Assembly: GCF_007362955.1 (NCBI RefSeq)
Contig: NZ_CP041696.1
Coordinates: forward strand, 3,534,001-3,598,000
Direction of reading: 5' to 3'
DNA: 64,000 nt
DNA from: Lysinibacillus fusiformis
GTDB taxonomy: Bacteria > Bacillota > Bacilli > Bacillales_A > Planococcaceae
Shown here: piece by piece, positions 37,474-46,372 of the stretch
Numbering within the stretch: the first letter of the stretch is position 1
Layout of the letters: every line of letters begins with the position of its first letter
The notes under the pieces: model-generated
The model's input: only the letters and a program-made list of their open reading frames with translations
Told to the model about the DNA's origin: nothing
Databases searched by the model: none
Translations under genes and position numbers: made by a program

Positions 37474-38160
37474 TTGTCAATAGGTATGTATATTGTTTAT
37501 TTTGCGATTATCATGATACTGCCACTTTACGCACAGATGAAAGTAAAGGGCACGTATAAAAAATTCGCAAAGGAACGTACAATGAAGGGACAAACGGGTG
37601 CTGAGGTAGCGCGTGCGATTTTAGATGCGAACGGCTTATATGATGTGCGAGTTGTTCCAACGCAAGGTGTGTTATCGGATCACTATAATCCGGCAACTAA
37701 AACAGTTGCGTTATCAGAAAGTAACTTTAATGAAGCAAGTATTGCTGGTGCTGCAGTAGCTGCCCATGAGGTAGGGCATGCTATCCAACATAAAGAAGCA
37801 TATTCAATGCTGACATTACGTAGTAAGCTTGTTCCAGTGGCGAATATTTCCTCAAATGCTTCTTGGATTTTCGTGATGATAGGTATTTTTGCAAGTAGCT
37901 CAGGTTGGTTACTTCTAGGTATTGCTTTATTAGCAGCTGGTGTAGTATTCCAATTAGTGACGTTACCAGTAGAGTTTGATGCATCTAAGCGTGCGCTTGT
38001 GCAAATGAATTCGCTAGGAATCATTACAAATGAAGAAGAGCGTCCAGCACGTAAAGTGTTAAGTGCCGCAGCATTAACATATGTTGCCGCAGCAGCAGTA
38101 GCTGTATTAGAATTATTACGTTTAATTTTAATCTATACAGGTATGCGAAGCGACGACTAA
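37474..38160 (+). CDS. Membrane zinc metallopeptidase, YugP type
   Basis: 228 residues with an N-terminal membrane helix, the zinc motif HEVGH (His98, Glu99, His102), and two further membrane segments. It belongs to the neutral zinc metallopeptidase family of YugP. TTG at 37474 is preferred because AAAGGGG at 37459-37465 lies 8 bases upstream; ATG 37486 would be 20 bases away. Substrate unknown. Confidence 0.88.
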   Translation: MSIGMYIVYFAIIMILPLYAQMKVKGTYKKFAKERTMKGQTGAEVARAILDANGLYDVRVVPTQGVLSDHYNPATKTVALSESNFNEASIAGAAVAAHEVGHAIQHKEAYSMLTLRSKLVPVANISSNASWIFVMIGIFASSSGWLLLGIALLAAGVVFQLVTLPVEFDASKRALVQMNSLGIITNEEERPARKVLSAAALTYVAAAAVAVLELLRLILIYTGMRSDD

Positions 38161-38161
38161 T

Positions 38162-38211
38162 AAAAAAACTTGTTATAGTGGTTCATGCCACTATAGCGAG
38201 TTTTTTTCTTT
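38162..38211. terminator. Strong symmetric terminator after the metallopeptidase
   Basis: AAACTTG-T-TATAGTGG / CCACTATAG-CGAGTTT arms with A and T runs on the two sides, so it can work on both strands. Confidence 0.9.
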
Positions 38212-38296
38212 GACTAATACTGCGGATAACTGTGAAAACTATATCTAGCGCAGCACCCATACCCACGAATTTAAAGCCAATATAACGAAAAAAATA

Positions 38297-38327
38297 CCCG
38301 CTGAATGTCAAGCGGGTAGCGTTTTTT
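38297..38327 (+). terminator. Second terminator-like hairpin
   Basis: ACCCGCT / AGCGGGT stem with an eight-base loop, followed by AGCGTTTTTTAT. Confidence 0.7.
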
Positions 38328-39325
38328 ATCCAGTATGAACAGTCAGTAAGCCGCTCAGCTGCAGATGGAAGATGAAAACGAGTACACGATGTGGTAGATG
38401 AACTGACCATAAAAGCCCGATTGGTTCAACTAGCAATCAGTGGGGTGAAGAGAACCCCCTGATTGAAGTTTCACTTTATCCCGCTTTAACGGTCAGTAAG
38501 CCGCTCAACTGCAGTTGAAAGATTAGGTGGTAGATGAACTGACCGTAAAAGCCCGATTGGTTCAACTAGCAATCAGTGGGGTGAAGAGAACCCACCCACG
38601 GATTGAAGTTTCACTTTATCCCGCTTTAACGGTCAGTAAGCCGCTCAACTGCAGTTGAAAGATTAGGTGGTAGATGAACTGACCGTAAAAGCCCGATTGG
38701 TTCAACTAGCAATCAGTGGGGTGAAGAGAACCCCACTGATTGAAGTTTCACTTTATCCCGCTTTAACGGTCAGTAAGCCGCTCAACTGCAGTTGAAAGAT
38801 TAGGTGGTAGATGAACTGACCGTAAAAGCCCGATTGGTTCAACTAGCAATCAGTGGGGTGAAGAGAACCCCACTGATTGAAGTTTCACTTTATCCCGCTT
38901 TAACGGTCAGTAAGCCGCTCAACTGCAGTTGAAAGATTAGGTGGTAGATGAACTGACCGTAAAAGCCCGATTGGTTCAACTAGCAATCAGTGGGGTGAAG
39001 AGAACCCACCCACGGATTGAAGTTTCACTTTATCCCGCTTTAACGGTCAGTAAGCCGCTCAACTGCAGTTGAAAGATTAGGTGGTAGATGAACTGACCGT
39101 AAAAGCCCGATTGGTTCAACTAGCAATCAGTGGGGTGAAGAGAACCCACCCACGGATTGAAGTTTCACTTTACCCCGCTTTAACGGTCAGTAAGCCGTCA
39201 CCTCAAGATGGAAGATGAAAACGAGTACACGATGTGGTAGATGAACTGATCGTAAAAGCCCGATTGGTTCAACTAACAATCCGTGGGGATGAAATAATCC
39301 CCACGGATAGAAGTTTTACTTTATT
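38328..39325. repeat. Tandem array of seven double-hairpin units, 137-150 bp each
   Basis: Units start with GGTCAGTAAGCCG (or variant) at 38341, 38491, 38631, 38768, 38905, 39045 and 39185. Each has hairpin A, CGCTTTAACGGTCAGT with ACTGACCGTAAAAGC, around a CAACTGCAGTTG palindrome, and hairpin B, CAATCAGTGGGG with CCCCACTGATTG. The outer two units keep an extra 14-bp segment that the inner five lack. Units 2, 5 and 6 have a right arm reading ACCCACGGATTG, which fits the left arm of unit 7 (CAATCCGTGGGG) instead of their own. The array fills the gap between two convergent genes; no protein is encoded. Confidence 0.95.
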
Positions 39326-40190
39326 GGATTGGTTGTTTTTGGTCGTCTAGTGTGAATCCTTCGCCAGCAACATCTCGCACTTCCGAAATAGATACAAAAG
39401 CGTGTGGATCAATTTCGTGAATAATAGATTTCAAGCGCACAACCTCATTGCGCCCGACAACACAATATAGCACTTCTTTTGGCCGCTTGGTAAAGTGACC
39501 ATGACCTTCTAAAATTGTAACACCACGTTCCATACGAAGTGCTATTAAATCTGCTATAGCACTAGATTTTTCAGAAATAATTAATGCGCCGCGTGCTGCA
39601 TATGCCCCGTCCTGAACAAAATCGATGACGCGTGCACCGACAAATACAGCTACCAGTGTATACATCATGGAGCGTGCATCTAAAAATGTTAGCCATGATA
39701 GTAAAATCACAATCGCATCGAACATAAACATAGTTTTGCCCATACTCCAACCAAAATATTTATGAGCGAGGCGTGCTAAAATATCTACACCGCCAGTTGT
39801 ACCGCCGAAGCGGAATACGATACCGAGCCCAAGTCCAACAAAGACCCCAGCAAAAAGGGCAACGAGGAATAAATCATCCTCTAAGTGGATTGTGTACTGG
39901 TATTTTTGAAAAATTTTCAGGAAAACAGATACAGAAATTGTACCGATGATGGTATAAATAAATGCTTTTTTTCCGAGTAGACGCCAGCCAAGAATAAACA
40001 TAGGAATATTCAACAGTAAATTTAGTACTGCGGGGTCCCAACCTAAGGTAAAATAAAGCACAAGGGTAATCCCACTAAAACCGCCTTCACCAAGCTGATT
40101 TTGCATATTAAAGTGTACAAAGCCAAAGCTAAAAATTGCAGCTCCGAGCATTATTGCGATGATATTGCGTATTTTAATCTGTTTAAGCAT
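39321..40190 (-). CDS. ypjC: YitT-family membrane protein (YpjC, DUF2179)
   Basis: Five membrane helices (residues 1-200) with the family block GGTTGGVDILARLAHKYFG, followed by a C-terminal DUF2179 domain (TILEGHGHFTKRPKEVLYCV). 289 residues. Start at 40190 has AGGAGG four bases before it; the first in-frame ATG upstream is in an unlikely leader. Transport substrate unknown. It is on the reverse strand between ypjA and mazG, as ypjC in B. subtilis. Confidence 0.88.
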   Translation of the reverse strand: MLKQIKIRNIIAIMLGAAIFSFGFVHFNMQNQLGEGGFSGITLVLYFTLGWDPAVLNLLLNIPMFILGWRLLGKKAFIYTIIGTISVSVFLKIFQKYQYTIHLEDDLFLVALFAGVFVGLGLGIVFRFGGTTGGVDILARLAHKYFGWSMGKTMFMFDAIVILLSWLTFLDARSMMYTLVAVFVGARVIDFVQDGAYAARGALIISEKSSAIADLIALRMERGVTILEGHGHFTKRPKEVLYCVVGRNEVVRLKSIIHEIDPHAFVSISEVRDVAGEGFTLDDQKQPIQ

Positions 40191-40305
40191 AAAACCTCCT
40201 GGAGTTCCAAACAAATGAAGTAGTGGATTCTATTATCTGACATTTTATTGTTTTTGACAACAATGGTGTAAATTTTATACGATGGAGGTAGGAGTGTGAT
40301 TATCG

Positions 40306-40641
40306 ATGACAGAGCAAGTTACAATGCAAGCTTTGCAAAAACGTGTGGATGATTATATTGGACAATTTAAAGAAGGCTACTTCCCGCCATTTGAATTACT
40401 CGCACGTTTAACCGAGGAGCTTGGTGAATTGTCACGTGAAGTACAGGACGTTTATGGACAAAAGAAGAAAAAGAGCACAGAAGAAGTAAATAGCATTGAA
40501 GAAGAATTAGGCGACTTTTTCTTTGTTTTAATATGCTTTGCCAATGCACAGGGCATTAAATTAGATGAAGCTCTACTACGTGTCATACATAAATTTGAAA
40601 CGAGAGATAAGGGTCGCTGGACAAGAAAGGATGAAGAATAA
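40306..40641 (+). CDS. mazG: MazG-like nucleotide pyrophosphohydrolase
   Basis: 111 residues with the MazG metal-binding pattern [10 protein letters not shown] and [16 protein letters not shown] (EExxE...ExxD). Homologue of B. subtilis YpjD; hydrolyses nucleoside triphosphates to monophosphates, probably house-cleaning. The stop overlaps the dapB start (TAATG). Confidence 0.92.
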   Translation: MTEQVTMQALQKRVDDYIGQFKEGYFPPFELLARLTEELGELSREVQDVYGQKKKKSTEEVNSIEEELGDFFFVLICFANAQGIKLDEALLRVIHKFETRDKGRWTRKDEE

Positions 40642-41438
40642 TGTCGATTCGTGTAGCAATTGCAGGGCCAAGAGGAAAAATGGGAGCAGAAGCTGTACAT
40701 ACAGTCATGAAACATGACAAAATGGAATTAGTAGCTGTACTAGATTATAAAGAAGTAGGCGCAACATTAGCAGATTTACCTATGTTCCCAGCAAGTTATA
40801 CAGTACCAATATTTACAGATATGCATGAACTTGTAGAAGTGACTGCACCAGACGTATTAGTGGACTTAACGAATCCACATGCGGTATATAAGCATACAAA
40901 AGAGGCATTGAATTTAAGTGTACGTCCTGTTATCGGTACAACAGGCTTTACAGATGCGCAACTAGAGGAATTATCAGCACTTGCCAAGGAAAAAGAGTTA
41001 GGCTGCATTATTGCACCTAACTTTGCGATTGGTGCCATCCTGATGATGAAATTTGCCAAGGAAGCGGCAAAATACTTACCTGATGTAGAAATTATTGAAA
41101 TGCATCACGATCAAAAACTTGATGCCCCAAGTGGTACTGGTGTTAAAACAGCACAAATGATTCAAGAGGTGCGAGCACAAAAAGCACAAGGTCATCCAGA
41201 GGAAAAGGAAACGCTTGAAGGTGCTCGAGGCGCTGATTTTGATGGCATGCGTATCCATTCCGTTCGTTTACCAGGCTTAGTGGCACATCAGCAAGTATTA
41301 TTTGGTGGTGACGGACAGTTACTAACCATTCGTCATGACTCGTTAAATCGTAATTCCTTTATGTCAGGCGTCGCATTTTGCGTAGAAGAAGTCATGAAAA
41401 TGGATCAGCTTGTTTATGGTTTGGAAAACATCATCTAA
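40641..41438 (+). CDS. dapB: 4-Hydroxy-tetrahydrodipicolinate reductase
   Basis: Reduces the dapA product in the lysine and diaminopimelate pathway; its product line also feeds dipicolinic acid for spores. N-terminal [12 protein letters not shown] cofactor motif, [25 protein letters not shown] catalytic His-Lys block. 265 residues. Overlaps mazG by one base in the TAATG. Confidence 0.96.
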   Translation: MSIRVAIAGPRGKMGAEAVHTVMKHDKMELVAVLDYKEVGATLADLPMFPASYTVPIFTDMHELVEVTAPDVLVDLTNPHAVYKHTKEALNLSVRPVIGTTGFTDAQLEELSALAKEKELGCIIAPNFAIGAILMMKFAKEAAKYLPDVEIIEMHHDQKLDAPSGTGVKTAQMIQEVRAQKAQGHPEEKETLEGARGADFDGMRIHSVRLPGLVAHQQVLFGGDGQLLTIRHDSLNRNSFMSGVAFCVEEVMKMDQLVYGLENII

Positions 41439-41456
41439 AGATTGGATGGAAAATTT

Positions 41457-41861
41457 ATGAAAATCGCACTAATCGCACATGATCGTAAAAAAGATAATTT
41501 AGTACAGTTTGCTATTGCTTATAAAGATATTTTACTGGAGCACACGCTATATGCTACAGGTACAACAGGGCTACGTGTCATCGAAGCCACAGGTTTAGAG
41601 ATCTCACGTTTTCGTTCAGGTCCACTTGGGGGGGACCAACAAATTGGCGCAATGATTGCCAATAATGAGATGGACATGGTTATTTTCTTCCGTGATCCAT
41701 TAACAGCACAACCACATGAGCCAGATGTTTCTGCACTTATTCGTCTTTGTGATGTTTACCAAGTGCCACTGGCAACAAATATGGGTACTGCGGAAATATT
41801 ACTAAAAGGCCTGCAAGAAGGTTTTGTGGATTGGAGACTGATTCAAGAAAGAAGAGACTAA
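41457..41861 (+). CDS. mgsA: Methylglyoxal synthase
   Basis: Converts dihydroxyacetone phosphate to methylglyoxal as an overflow route. The N-terminal [19 protein letters not shown], and the [16 protein letters not shown] block with the catalytic Asp of FFRDPLT are present. ATG 41457 gives 134 residues; an earlier TTG has no ribosome site. 18 bp after dapB. Confidence 0.95.
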   Translation: MKIALIAHDRKKDNLVQFAIAYKDILLEHTLYATGTTGLRVIEATGLEISRFRSGPLGGDQQIGAMIANNEMDMVIFFRDPLTAQPHEPDVSALIRLCDVYQVPLATNMGTAEILLKGLQEGFVDWRLIQERRD

Positions 41862-41891
41862 AAGACGTGATTCAGAAAGGATGATAATCGA

Positions 41892-43037
41892 ATGAGAAAG
41901 CTTAAAATCGGCATTACCTGTTATCCAACAGTTGGAGGCTCTGGTGTTATCGCAACAGAATTAGGAAAAATGCTAGCAGAGAGAGGACACGAAATTCATT
42001 TCATCACCTCGAGCGTACCATTTCGATTGAATAAAATTTATCCAACCGTCTTTTTCCATGAAGTAGAAGTCAACAATTATTCCGTTTTTCAGTATTCGCC
42101 ATATGATATTGCATTAGCGAGTAAAATGGCGGACGTGATTAAAGATGAAGGGCTAGATGTGCTGCATGTGCATTATGCAATACCACATGCAGTTTGTGCG
42201 GTGCTAGCACGTGAAATGAGTGGGCAAAATATCGGCATCGTGACAACATTGCACGGAACAGATATTTCGGTACTTGGGCAGGATTCAACACTTTCCCAGG
42301 CCATCCGATACGGTATCGATAAGTCAGATGTAGTAACAGCAGTATCAGAGGCACTAAAAGAACAAACATACGAACTCATTGATACTGTGAAGCCAATTGA
42401 CACAATTTACAACTTCGTTGATGAGCGTGAATATCGTCCGCTAGACCCAGGAAACTTAAAAGAACAGTTTGGTATTCAAGCTGATGAAAAAGTCATTATT
42501 CATGTGTCTAACTTCCGTAAAATTAAAAACCTCCCGCATATTGTGGACGCTTTTATGAAAATTCGCGTGAACATGAAGGCAAAGCTATTATTAGTAGGGG
42601 ATGGGCCAGAGAAGCATCGTATTATGGATCAAGTGAAGGAAAGTCCATATGTCAAAGACGTCCTGTTTTTAGGAAAGCAAGAAAACTTAGCTGAATTGTA
42701 TTCCATTAGTGACCTTAAACTATTACTTTCTCAGCAAGAGTCGTTTGGACTTGTGCTACTTGAAGCAATGGCTTGTGGTGTGCCATGTATCGGTTCAGCC
42801 GTAGGTGGAATTCCAGAAGTCATTGATCATGGTGTGGATGGATATTTAGTGGAATTAGGCGATACGGATGCAGTCGCAGAATACGCTGTGAATTTATTGA
42901 CTGATGAAGAAAAATTACAAAGTTTCCGTGAAGCTGCTATGCGTGCTGTTAATGAAAAATTCCACTCATCCAAAATCGTAGAGCAGTATGAAAAATTGTA
43001 CGAGAAGGTTGCGGAAAAAAATCATGCAAAACAATAA
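41892..43037 (+). CDS. bshA: N-acetyl-alpha-D-glucosaminyl L-malate synthase BshA
   Basis: First step of bacillithiol synthesis: glycosyl transfer from UDP-GlcNAc to L-malate. GT4 fold with GITCYPTVGGSGVIATELGK and the C-terminal EXXXXXXXE segment ESFGLVLLEAMACGVPCIGS. 381 residues. In B. subtilis bshB1 lies between mgsA and bshA; here the gap is only 30 bp, so the deacetylase must be elsewhere or replaced by BshB2. Confidence 0.95.
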   Translation: MRKLKIGITCYPTVGGSGVIATELGKMLAERGHEIHFITSSVPFRLNKIYPTVFFHEVEVNNYSVFQYSPYDIALASKMADVIKDEGLDVLHVHYAIPHAVCAVLAREMSGQNIGIVTTLHGTDISVLGQDSTLSQAIRYGIDKSDVVTAVSEALKEQTYELIDTVKPIDTIYNFVDEREYRPLDPGNLKEQFGIQADEKVIIHVSNFRKIKNLPHIVDAFMKIRVNMKAKLLLVGDGPEKHRIMDQVKESPYVKDVLFLGKQENLAELYSISDLKLLLSQQESFGLVLLEAMACGVPCIGSAVGGIPEVIDHGVDGYLVELGDTDAVAEYAVNLLTDEEKLQSFREAAMRAVNEKFHSSKIVEQYEKLYEKVAEKNHAKQ

Positions 43038-44202
43038 AGAATGGCAGGCAGCCTTCGCAGTCATTGAGCAATTAGAGGAGGCTGGTTTTGAAGCAGTTGT
43101 TGTTGGTGGTGCAGTGCGAGATGCATTACTGGGTCGACCTGTTCATGATGTTGACGTAGCGACAAATGCCTTGCCAGAAGAAGTGAAGGCTGTTTTTAAA
43201 CGAACAGTTGATATTGGTATTCAACATGGCACGGTGCTAGTAATCGTGCCAGCTGCCCCTGTTGAAGTAACGACCTATCGAACCGATGGAGAATATACCG
43301 ACCATCGTAGACCTGAAGCAGTGCACTTTGTACGTTCTCTGAAAGAGGATTTACAGCGCCGTGACTTTACGATGAATGCGATTGCTATGCGTCGTGATGG
43401 TTCTTTGGTCGATTATTATGGGGGGCAACTTGATATTGAGACGGGTGTCATCCGGGCAGTAGGTGAAGCGCAAATACGCTTTGCGGAGGATGCCTTACGA
43501 ATGCTACGGGCTGTGCGTTTTTCTGCACAGCTTGGTTTTTCAATTGAAGAAACCACATTACGGGCAATGCAGCACAAGTCGGCCGATATTGCTTGGATTG
43601 CCAAAGAGCGACTAAAGGCAGAACTGGATAAACTTTGGGTTGGAAAAGACGTATATAACGGCATAAAGAAGCTACAGGAAAGTGATTTGGATGTGTATTT
43701 ACCCGGTGACTTCCATGCAGAAAATTGGCGTGGCTTTTGCGTACGAAATAAGTTATTTGGTTGGGCGTATTTTGCCTACATGCAAGGTGAAAAATGGCAA
43801 GATGTGTTGCGTAGCTATCGTTTATCGAATAAGGAAATGGCGTTTGTAAAGTCTGCTTTAGCGGCGTTTAAAGCATTAAGAAGCGGCTGGACCAATATGG
43901 ACTATTTTACGTACAAGGAAGAAGAGCTTGAAGCCGCCCGTTACTTTGCTGAGCTTAGGCAGCTTGACGTTCCTAGCCCACAATACAGTATTCAGGAGGC
44001 GCAGGCAAAGTTGCCAATTCGACAGCGACAACAGATTGTGGTTAATGGCATGGATTTATTAAAATGGTCTGGACAAAAACGCGGGCCATGGGTAAAAGAG
44101 GCTTTGCAGGCAATGCTTGTGGCGGTCGTCAGCGGAGAGCTTCAAAATGAGCGACAGCAGATAAAAGATTGGATTGAGTTTAAATATATCCATAAAGGGT
44201 GA
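43024..44202 (+). CDS. cca: CCA tRNA nucleotidyltransferase
   Basis: Adds or repairs the 3' CCA of tRNAs. Class II nucleotidyltransferase: GGAVRDALLGRPVHDVDVAT is the GG(x)DxD head motif, RRDFTMNAIAMR and FAEDALRMLRAVRFSAQLGF follow. Start at 43024 lies inside the bshA 3' end, giving a 14-bp overlap. 392 residues. Confidence 0.95.
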   Translation: MQNNKEWQAAFAVIEQLEEAGFEAVVVGGAVRDALLGRPVHDVDVATNALPEEVKAVFKRTVDIGIQHGTVLVIVPAAPVEVTTYRTDGEYTDHRRPEAVHFVRSLKEDLQRRDFTMNAIAMRRDGSLVDYYGGQLDIETGVIRAVGEAQIRFAEDALRMLRAVRFSAQLGFSIEETTLRAMQHKSADIAWIAKERLKAELDKLWVGKDVYNGIKKLQESDLDVYLPGDFHAENWRGFCVRNKLFGWAYFAYMQGEKWQDVLRSYRLSNKEMAFVKSALAAFKALRSGWTNMDYFTYKEEELEAARYFAELRQLDVPSPQYSIQEAQAKLPIRQRQQIVVNGMDLLKWSGQKRGPWVKEALQAMLVAVVSGELQNERQQIKDWIEFKYIHKG

Positions 44203-44277
44203 AAGACCCAATATTGCTATATTTATTTCTAATGGAAAAATGATTATTTTCTAGTGACCATTCTATAAAAGTTATCA

Positions 44278-44335
44278 AAAAAGCATCTAAAAGAATTCGG
44301 GTATTGAATACCGAGTTTTCTTTTAGGTGCTTTTT
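44278..44335 (+). terminator. Long rho-independent terminator after cca
   Basis: AAAGCATCTAAAAGAA and TTCTTTTAGGTGCTTT pair over a long stem, with an inner CGGTATT-type hairpin (CGGGTATT/AATACCGA), then TTTTT. It marks the left border of the accessory insertion at 44.2-49.4 kb. The remaining sequence to 44844 is AT-rich without a recognisable gene. Confidence 0.92.
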
Positions 44336-44844
44336 TAGAGGACAAGACCGAGCTATCCATATACATGCAGACGATTGAAATACGACTGTTAATAACGTGG
44401 GAAGCTAAGAAACAAAAGTCCGTTTCAAAGTTTCGCAATCGTAGTTTCTTTTGAAGTACTGGGCAATCATTGCAAAAAGGAGAAGGAATCAGAACTCGTT
44501 ATGTTATCGCACCTTCTCATTTACTCAACGCTACGCAATAAGAGACCTTATAAAAAAGCCATTCGATGTGAATGACTTCTTAACAAAACAATAAAAAACT
44601 AAATTATTTTCACCTTTTGCAAATGTAGTAAATTTAATTCTATAGATGAATCTGTAACCCTCAAAAATATTTCATAAAGTTTACGAGCAATTTGTATGAC
44701 AAAGTAGCTTGTGTATTATTTAGTACGGGATATCAGAAATGTAACGTCTAATTTTGCACGAATCAACTATTGTAATAAGTTATTAATTTTACCACAAATT
44801 TAACTCCGAAAAAGGGATTTTCATAGTAGAGAAGACACTTTTTG

Positions 44845-45420
44845 TTACTTATTTTTTCCGATAATTCCATATAAAAATAATTTGTGTAATTCTTGTTGTT
44901 TTATTTCTATGTTTTCTGCCTCAATTCCAATGCTGTTAATAGCCTCCATAAAATCTAAAATTGTAGAAGTTGAGATTGAATTATCAATAATATTTTCTTG
45001 TTTTCCCAATTCTATATAGCTTCTATAAATATCTTTCTTTATTTTATTAATGTTCTCAACCAAGTATTTTAGCAATACTGTATCTTCCAATGCCGAATGT
45101 GAAAAATACTCATGTAAAGATTGGTTGATTTGATTAGAACAGATGGAAAGTGCTTTATATAATTTTTCCTTAAAATCTATTTCTTCAGAAAGTAATTTTT
45201 GTGCTATTTGCAAAGTATCTTGCATTACAATAGTCACACACTCTTGCACTAATGCCTCTTTATTTCCAAAGTAATTATAGATGGAGACTTGTGAAACATT
45301 AGCCAATGTAGCAATATCTTTTATACTAACTGCGGTAAATCCTTTATTGCTGAATAATTCTAGTGAAGCTTCAATTATAGCAGATTTCTTTTTTTGGGAT
45401 CTGATTTCATACTTATTCAT
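44845..45420 (-). CDS. TetR-family transcriptional regulator 1
   Basis: 191 residues. N-terminal HTH with the TetR pattern IIEASLELFSNKGFTAVSIK, then DIATLANVSQVSIYNYFGNK. ATG 45420 follows GGAGG with 5 bases spacing. It is divergent from the methyltransferase-transporter operon and only about 180 bp from the twin palindromes flanking that promoter, so it is the likely repressor. AT-rich, unlike backbone genes, suggesting transfer. Ligand unknown. Confidence 0.88.
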   Translation of the reverse strand: MNKYEIRSQKKKSAIIEASLELFSNKGFTAVSIKDIATLANVSQVSIYNYFGNKEALVQECVTIVMQDTLQIAQKLLSEEIDFKEKLYKALSICSNQINQSLHEYFSHSALEDTVLLKYLVENINKIKKDIYRSYIELGKQENIIDNSISTSTILDFMEAINSIGIEAENIEIKQQELHKLFLYGIIGKNK

Positions 45421-45596
45421 TTTTACCTCCAAATTCCCATGTTATTGGAAAAAACATCAAAACGAAATTAATATCTTTCTCAATTATATCTTAAAAAACT
45501 CTCATTAAAGTGAAATAAATTTTTATAGTTTTGTATAGTGTTGATTTTATACATCAAGGGGAGTTTTTTCGGATTGACTTTAGTGAGGAATGGAAA

Positions 45597-45628
45597 GTTT
45601 TGAAATAAAATGTTTATGATTTCAAAAT
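45597..45628. promoter_or_regulatory. Operator-like palindrome, site 1
   Basis: GTTTTGAAAT (45597-45606), 12-bp spacer, ATTTCAAAAT (45619-45628). One mismatch to perfect symmetry. Immediately upstream of the -35 of the promoter at 45632. Confidence 0.75.
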
Positions 45629-45631
45629 AAA

Positions 45632-45660
45632 TTGACATCTTTTACAAGTCGTTATACAAT
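45632..45660 (+). promoter_or_regulatory. Promoter of the methyltransferase-transporter operon
   Basis: TTGACA (45632-45637), exactly 17 bp, TACAAT (45655-45660): a near-consensus sigma-A promoter between two palindromes. Confidence 0.85.
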
Positions 45661-45661
45661 A

Positions 45662-45693
45662 GTTTTGAAATACAGTCTAATAAATTTCAAAAC
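45662..45693. promoter_or_regulatory. Operator-like palindrome, site 2
   Basis: GTTTTGAAAT (45662-45671), 12-bp spacer, ATTTCAAAAC (45684-45693): perfect 10-bp arms, same geometry as site 1, centred 65 bp from it, covering the transcription start. Confidence 0.8.
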
Positions 45694-45718
45694 ATTGGTG
45701 AGTAAGGGGGAAAGAATT

Positions 45719-46372
45719 ATTGGCACGAAAAACATAAAAAATGTTGATTTCAGCGATAACAAATCTGAAAGTCGTATTTTACAGTATTTTATTCGACAAT
45801 GTCATAAACCGTCAGGCTTTATTGGAACAATAATGACAAACATTTGGAATAATAGCTTTAAGGTAATGACAGATTGGGGATTTCAAAATATCGATTTTCA
45901 GCAAACTGATTATGTATTGGATGTTGGATGTGGTGGCGGAGAAACACTAAATAAATTAGCTAATAACATAAAAAAGGGAAAAATATATGGTGTAGATATC
46001 TCTGATACTTCCGTAAAAACCTCTTTGTCTAAAAATTATTCATTTGTAAAAAATGACCAGTTGAAGGTCATACAATCAGATGTATCAGAACTTCCTTTTG
46101 AGAGTAACTATTTTGATAAAGTATCTGCTATTCAAACTCATATGTACTGGGCTGAATTAGAAAAAGGATTAAAAGAAATCAAACGAGTATTAAAAAACGG
46201 AGGGACTTTTATTATGATTTGTGAAATGGATAAAATTGAATATCATATGAGGAAATATAAATCTAGCAAAGATATGATGAATTTGTTAAAAATGGTTGGA
46301 TATGACTCTGTTGAAATATACAAAAATGGAAACTGGATAAAGTTTATCTGTCAAAAGGACTTGTTGGGATGA
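45719..46372 (+). CDS. Class I SAM-dependent methyltransferase, copy 1
   Basis: About 217 residues. SAM motif VLDVGCGGGETLNKLA and post-I IYGVDISD, with the C-terminal GNWIKFICQK. The start is uncertain. The frame is open from 45632, but that TTG is the -35 box. AAGGGGG at 45704-45710 is followed in frame only by ATT codons (45716, 45719), and the nearest GTG (45698) lacks a ribosome site. The paralogue starts with ATG four bases before this stop. Substrate unknown. Confidence 0.7.
   Translation: MGTKNIKNVDFSDNKSESRILQYFIRQCHKPSGFIGTIMTNIWNNSFKVMTDWGFQNIDFQQTDYVLDVGCGGGETLNKLANNIKKGKIYGVDISDTSVKTSLSKNYSFVKNDQLKVIQSDVSELPFESNYFDKVSAIQTHMYWAELEKGLKEIKRVLKNGGTFIMICEMDKIEYHMRKYKSSKDMMNLLKMVGYDSVEIYKNGNWIKFICQKDLLG

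Noticed and set aside
38183-38410. Reverse-strand 75-codon frame after the metallopeptidase
   Set aside because: It reads through a terminator hairpin and the first tandem repeat unit and has no ribosome site; its hydrophobic look is due to base composition.
38328-39325. CRISPR array
   Set aside because: Units are 137-150 bp and abut directly with no unique spacers; no cas genes are nearby.
44336-44844. Gene in the AT-rich gap after cca
   Set aside because: Only short frames without ribosome sites or recognisable similarity.
45632-45718. N-terminal extension of the first methyltransferase
   Set aside because: Its TTG is the -35 of a near-consensus promoter and the region holds an operator, so it is unlikely to be translated.
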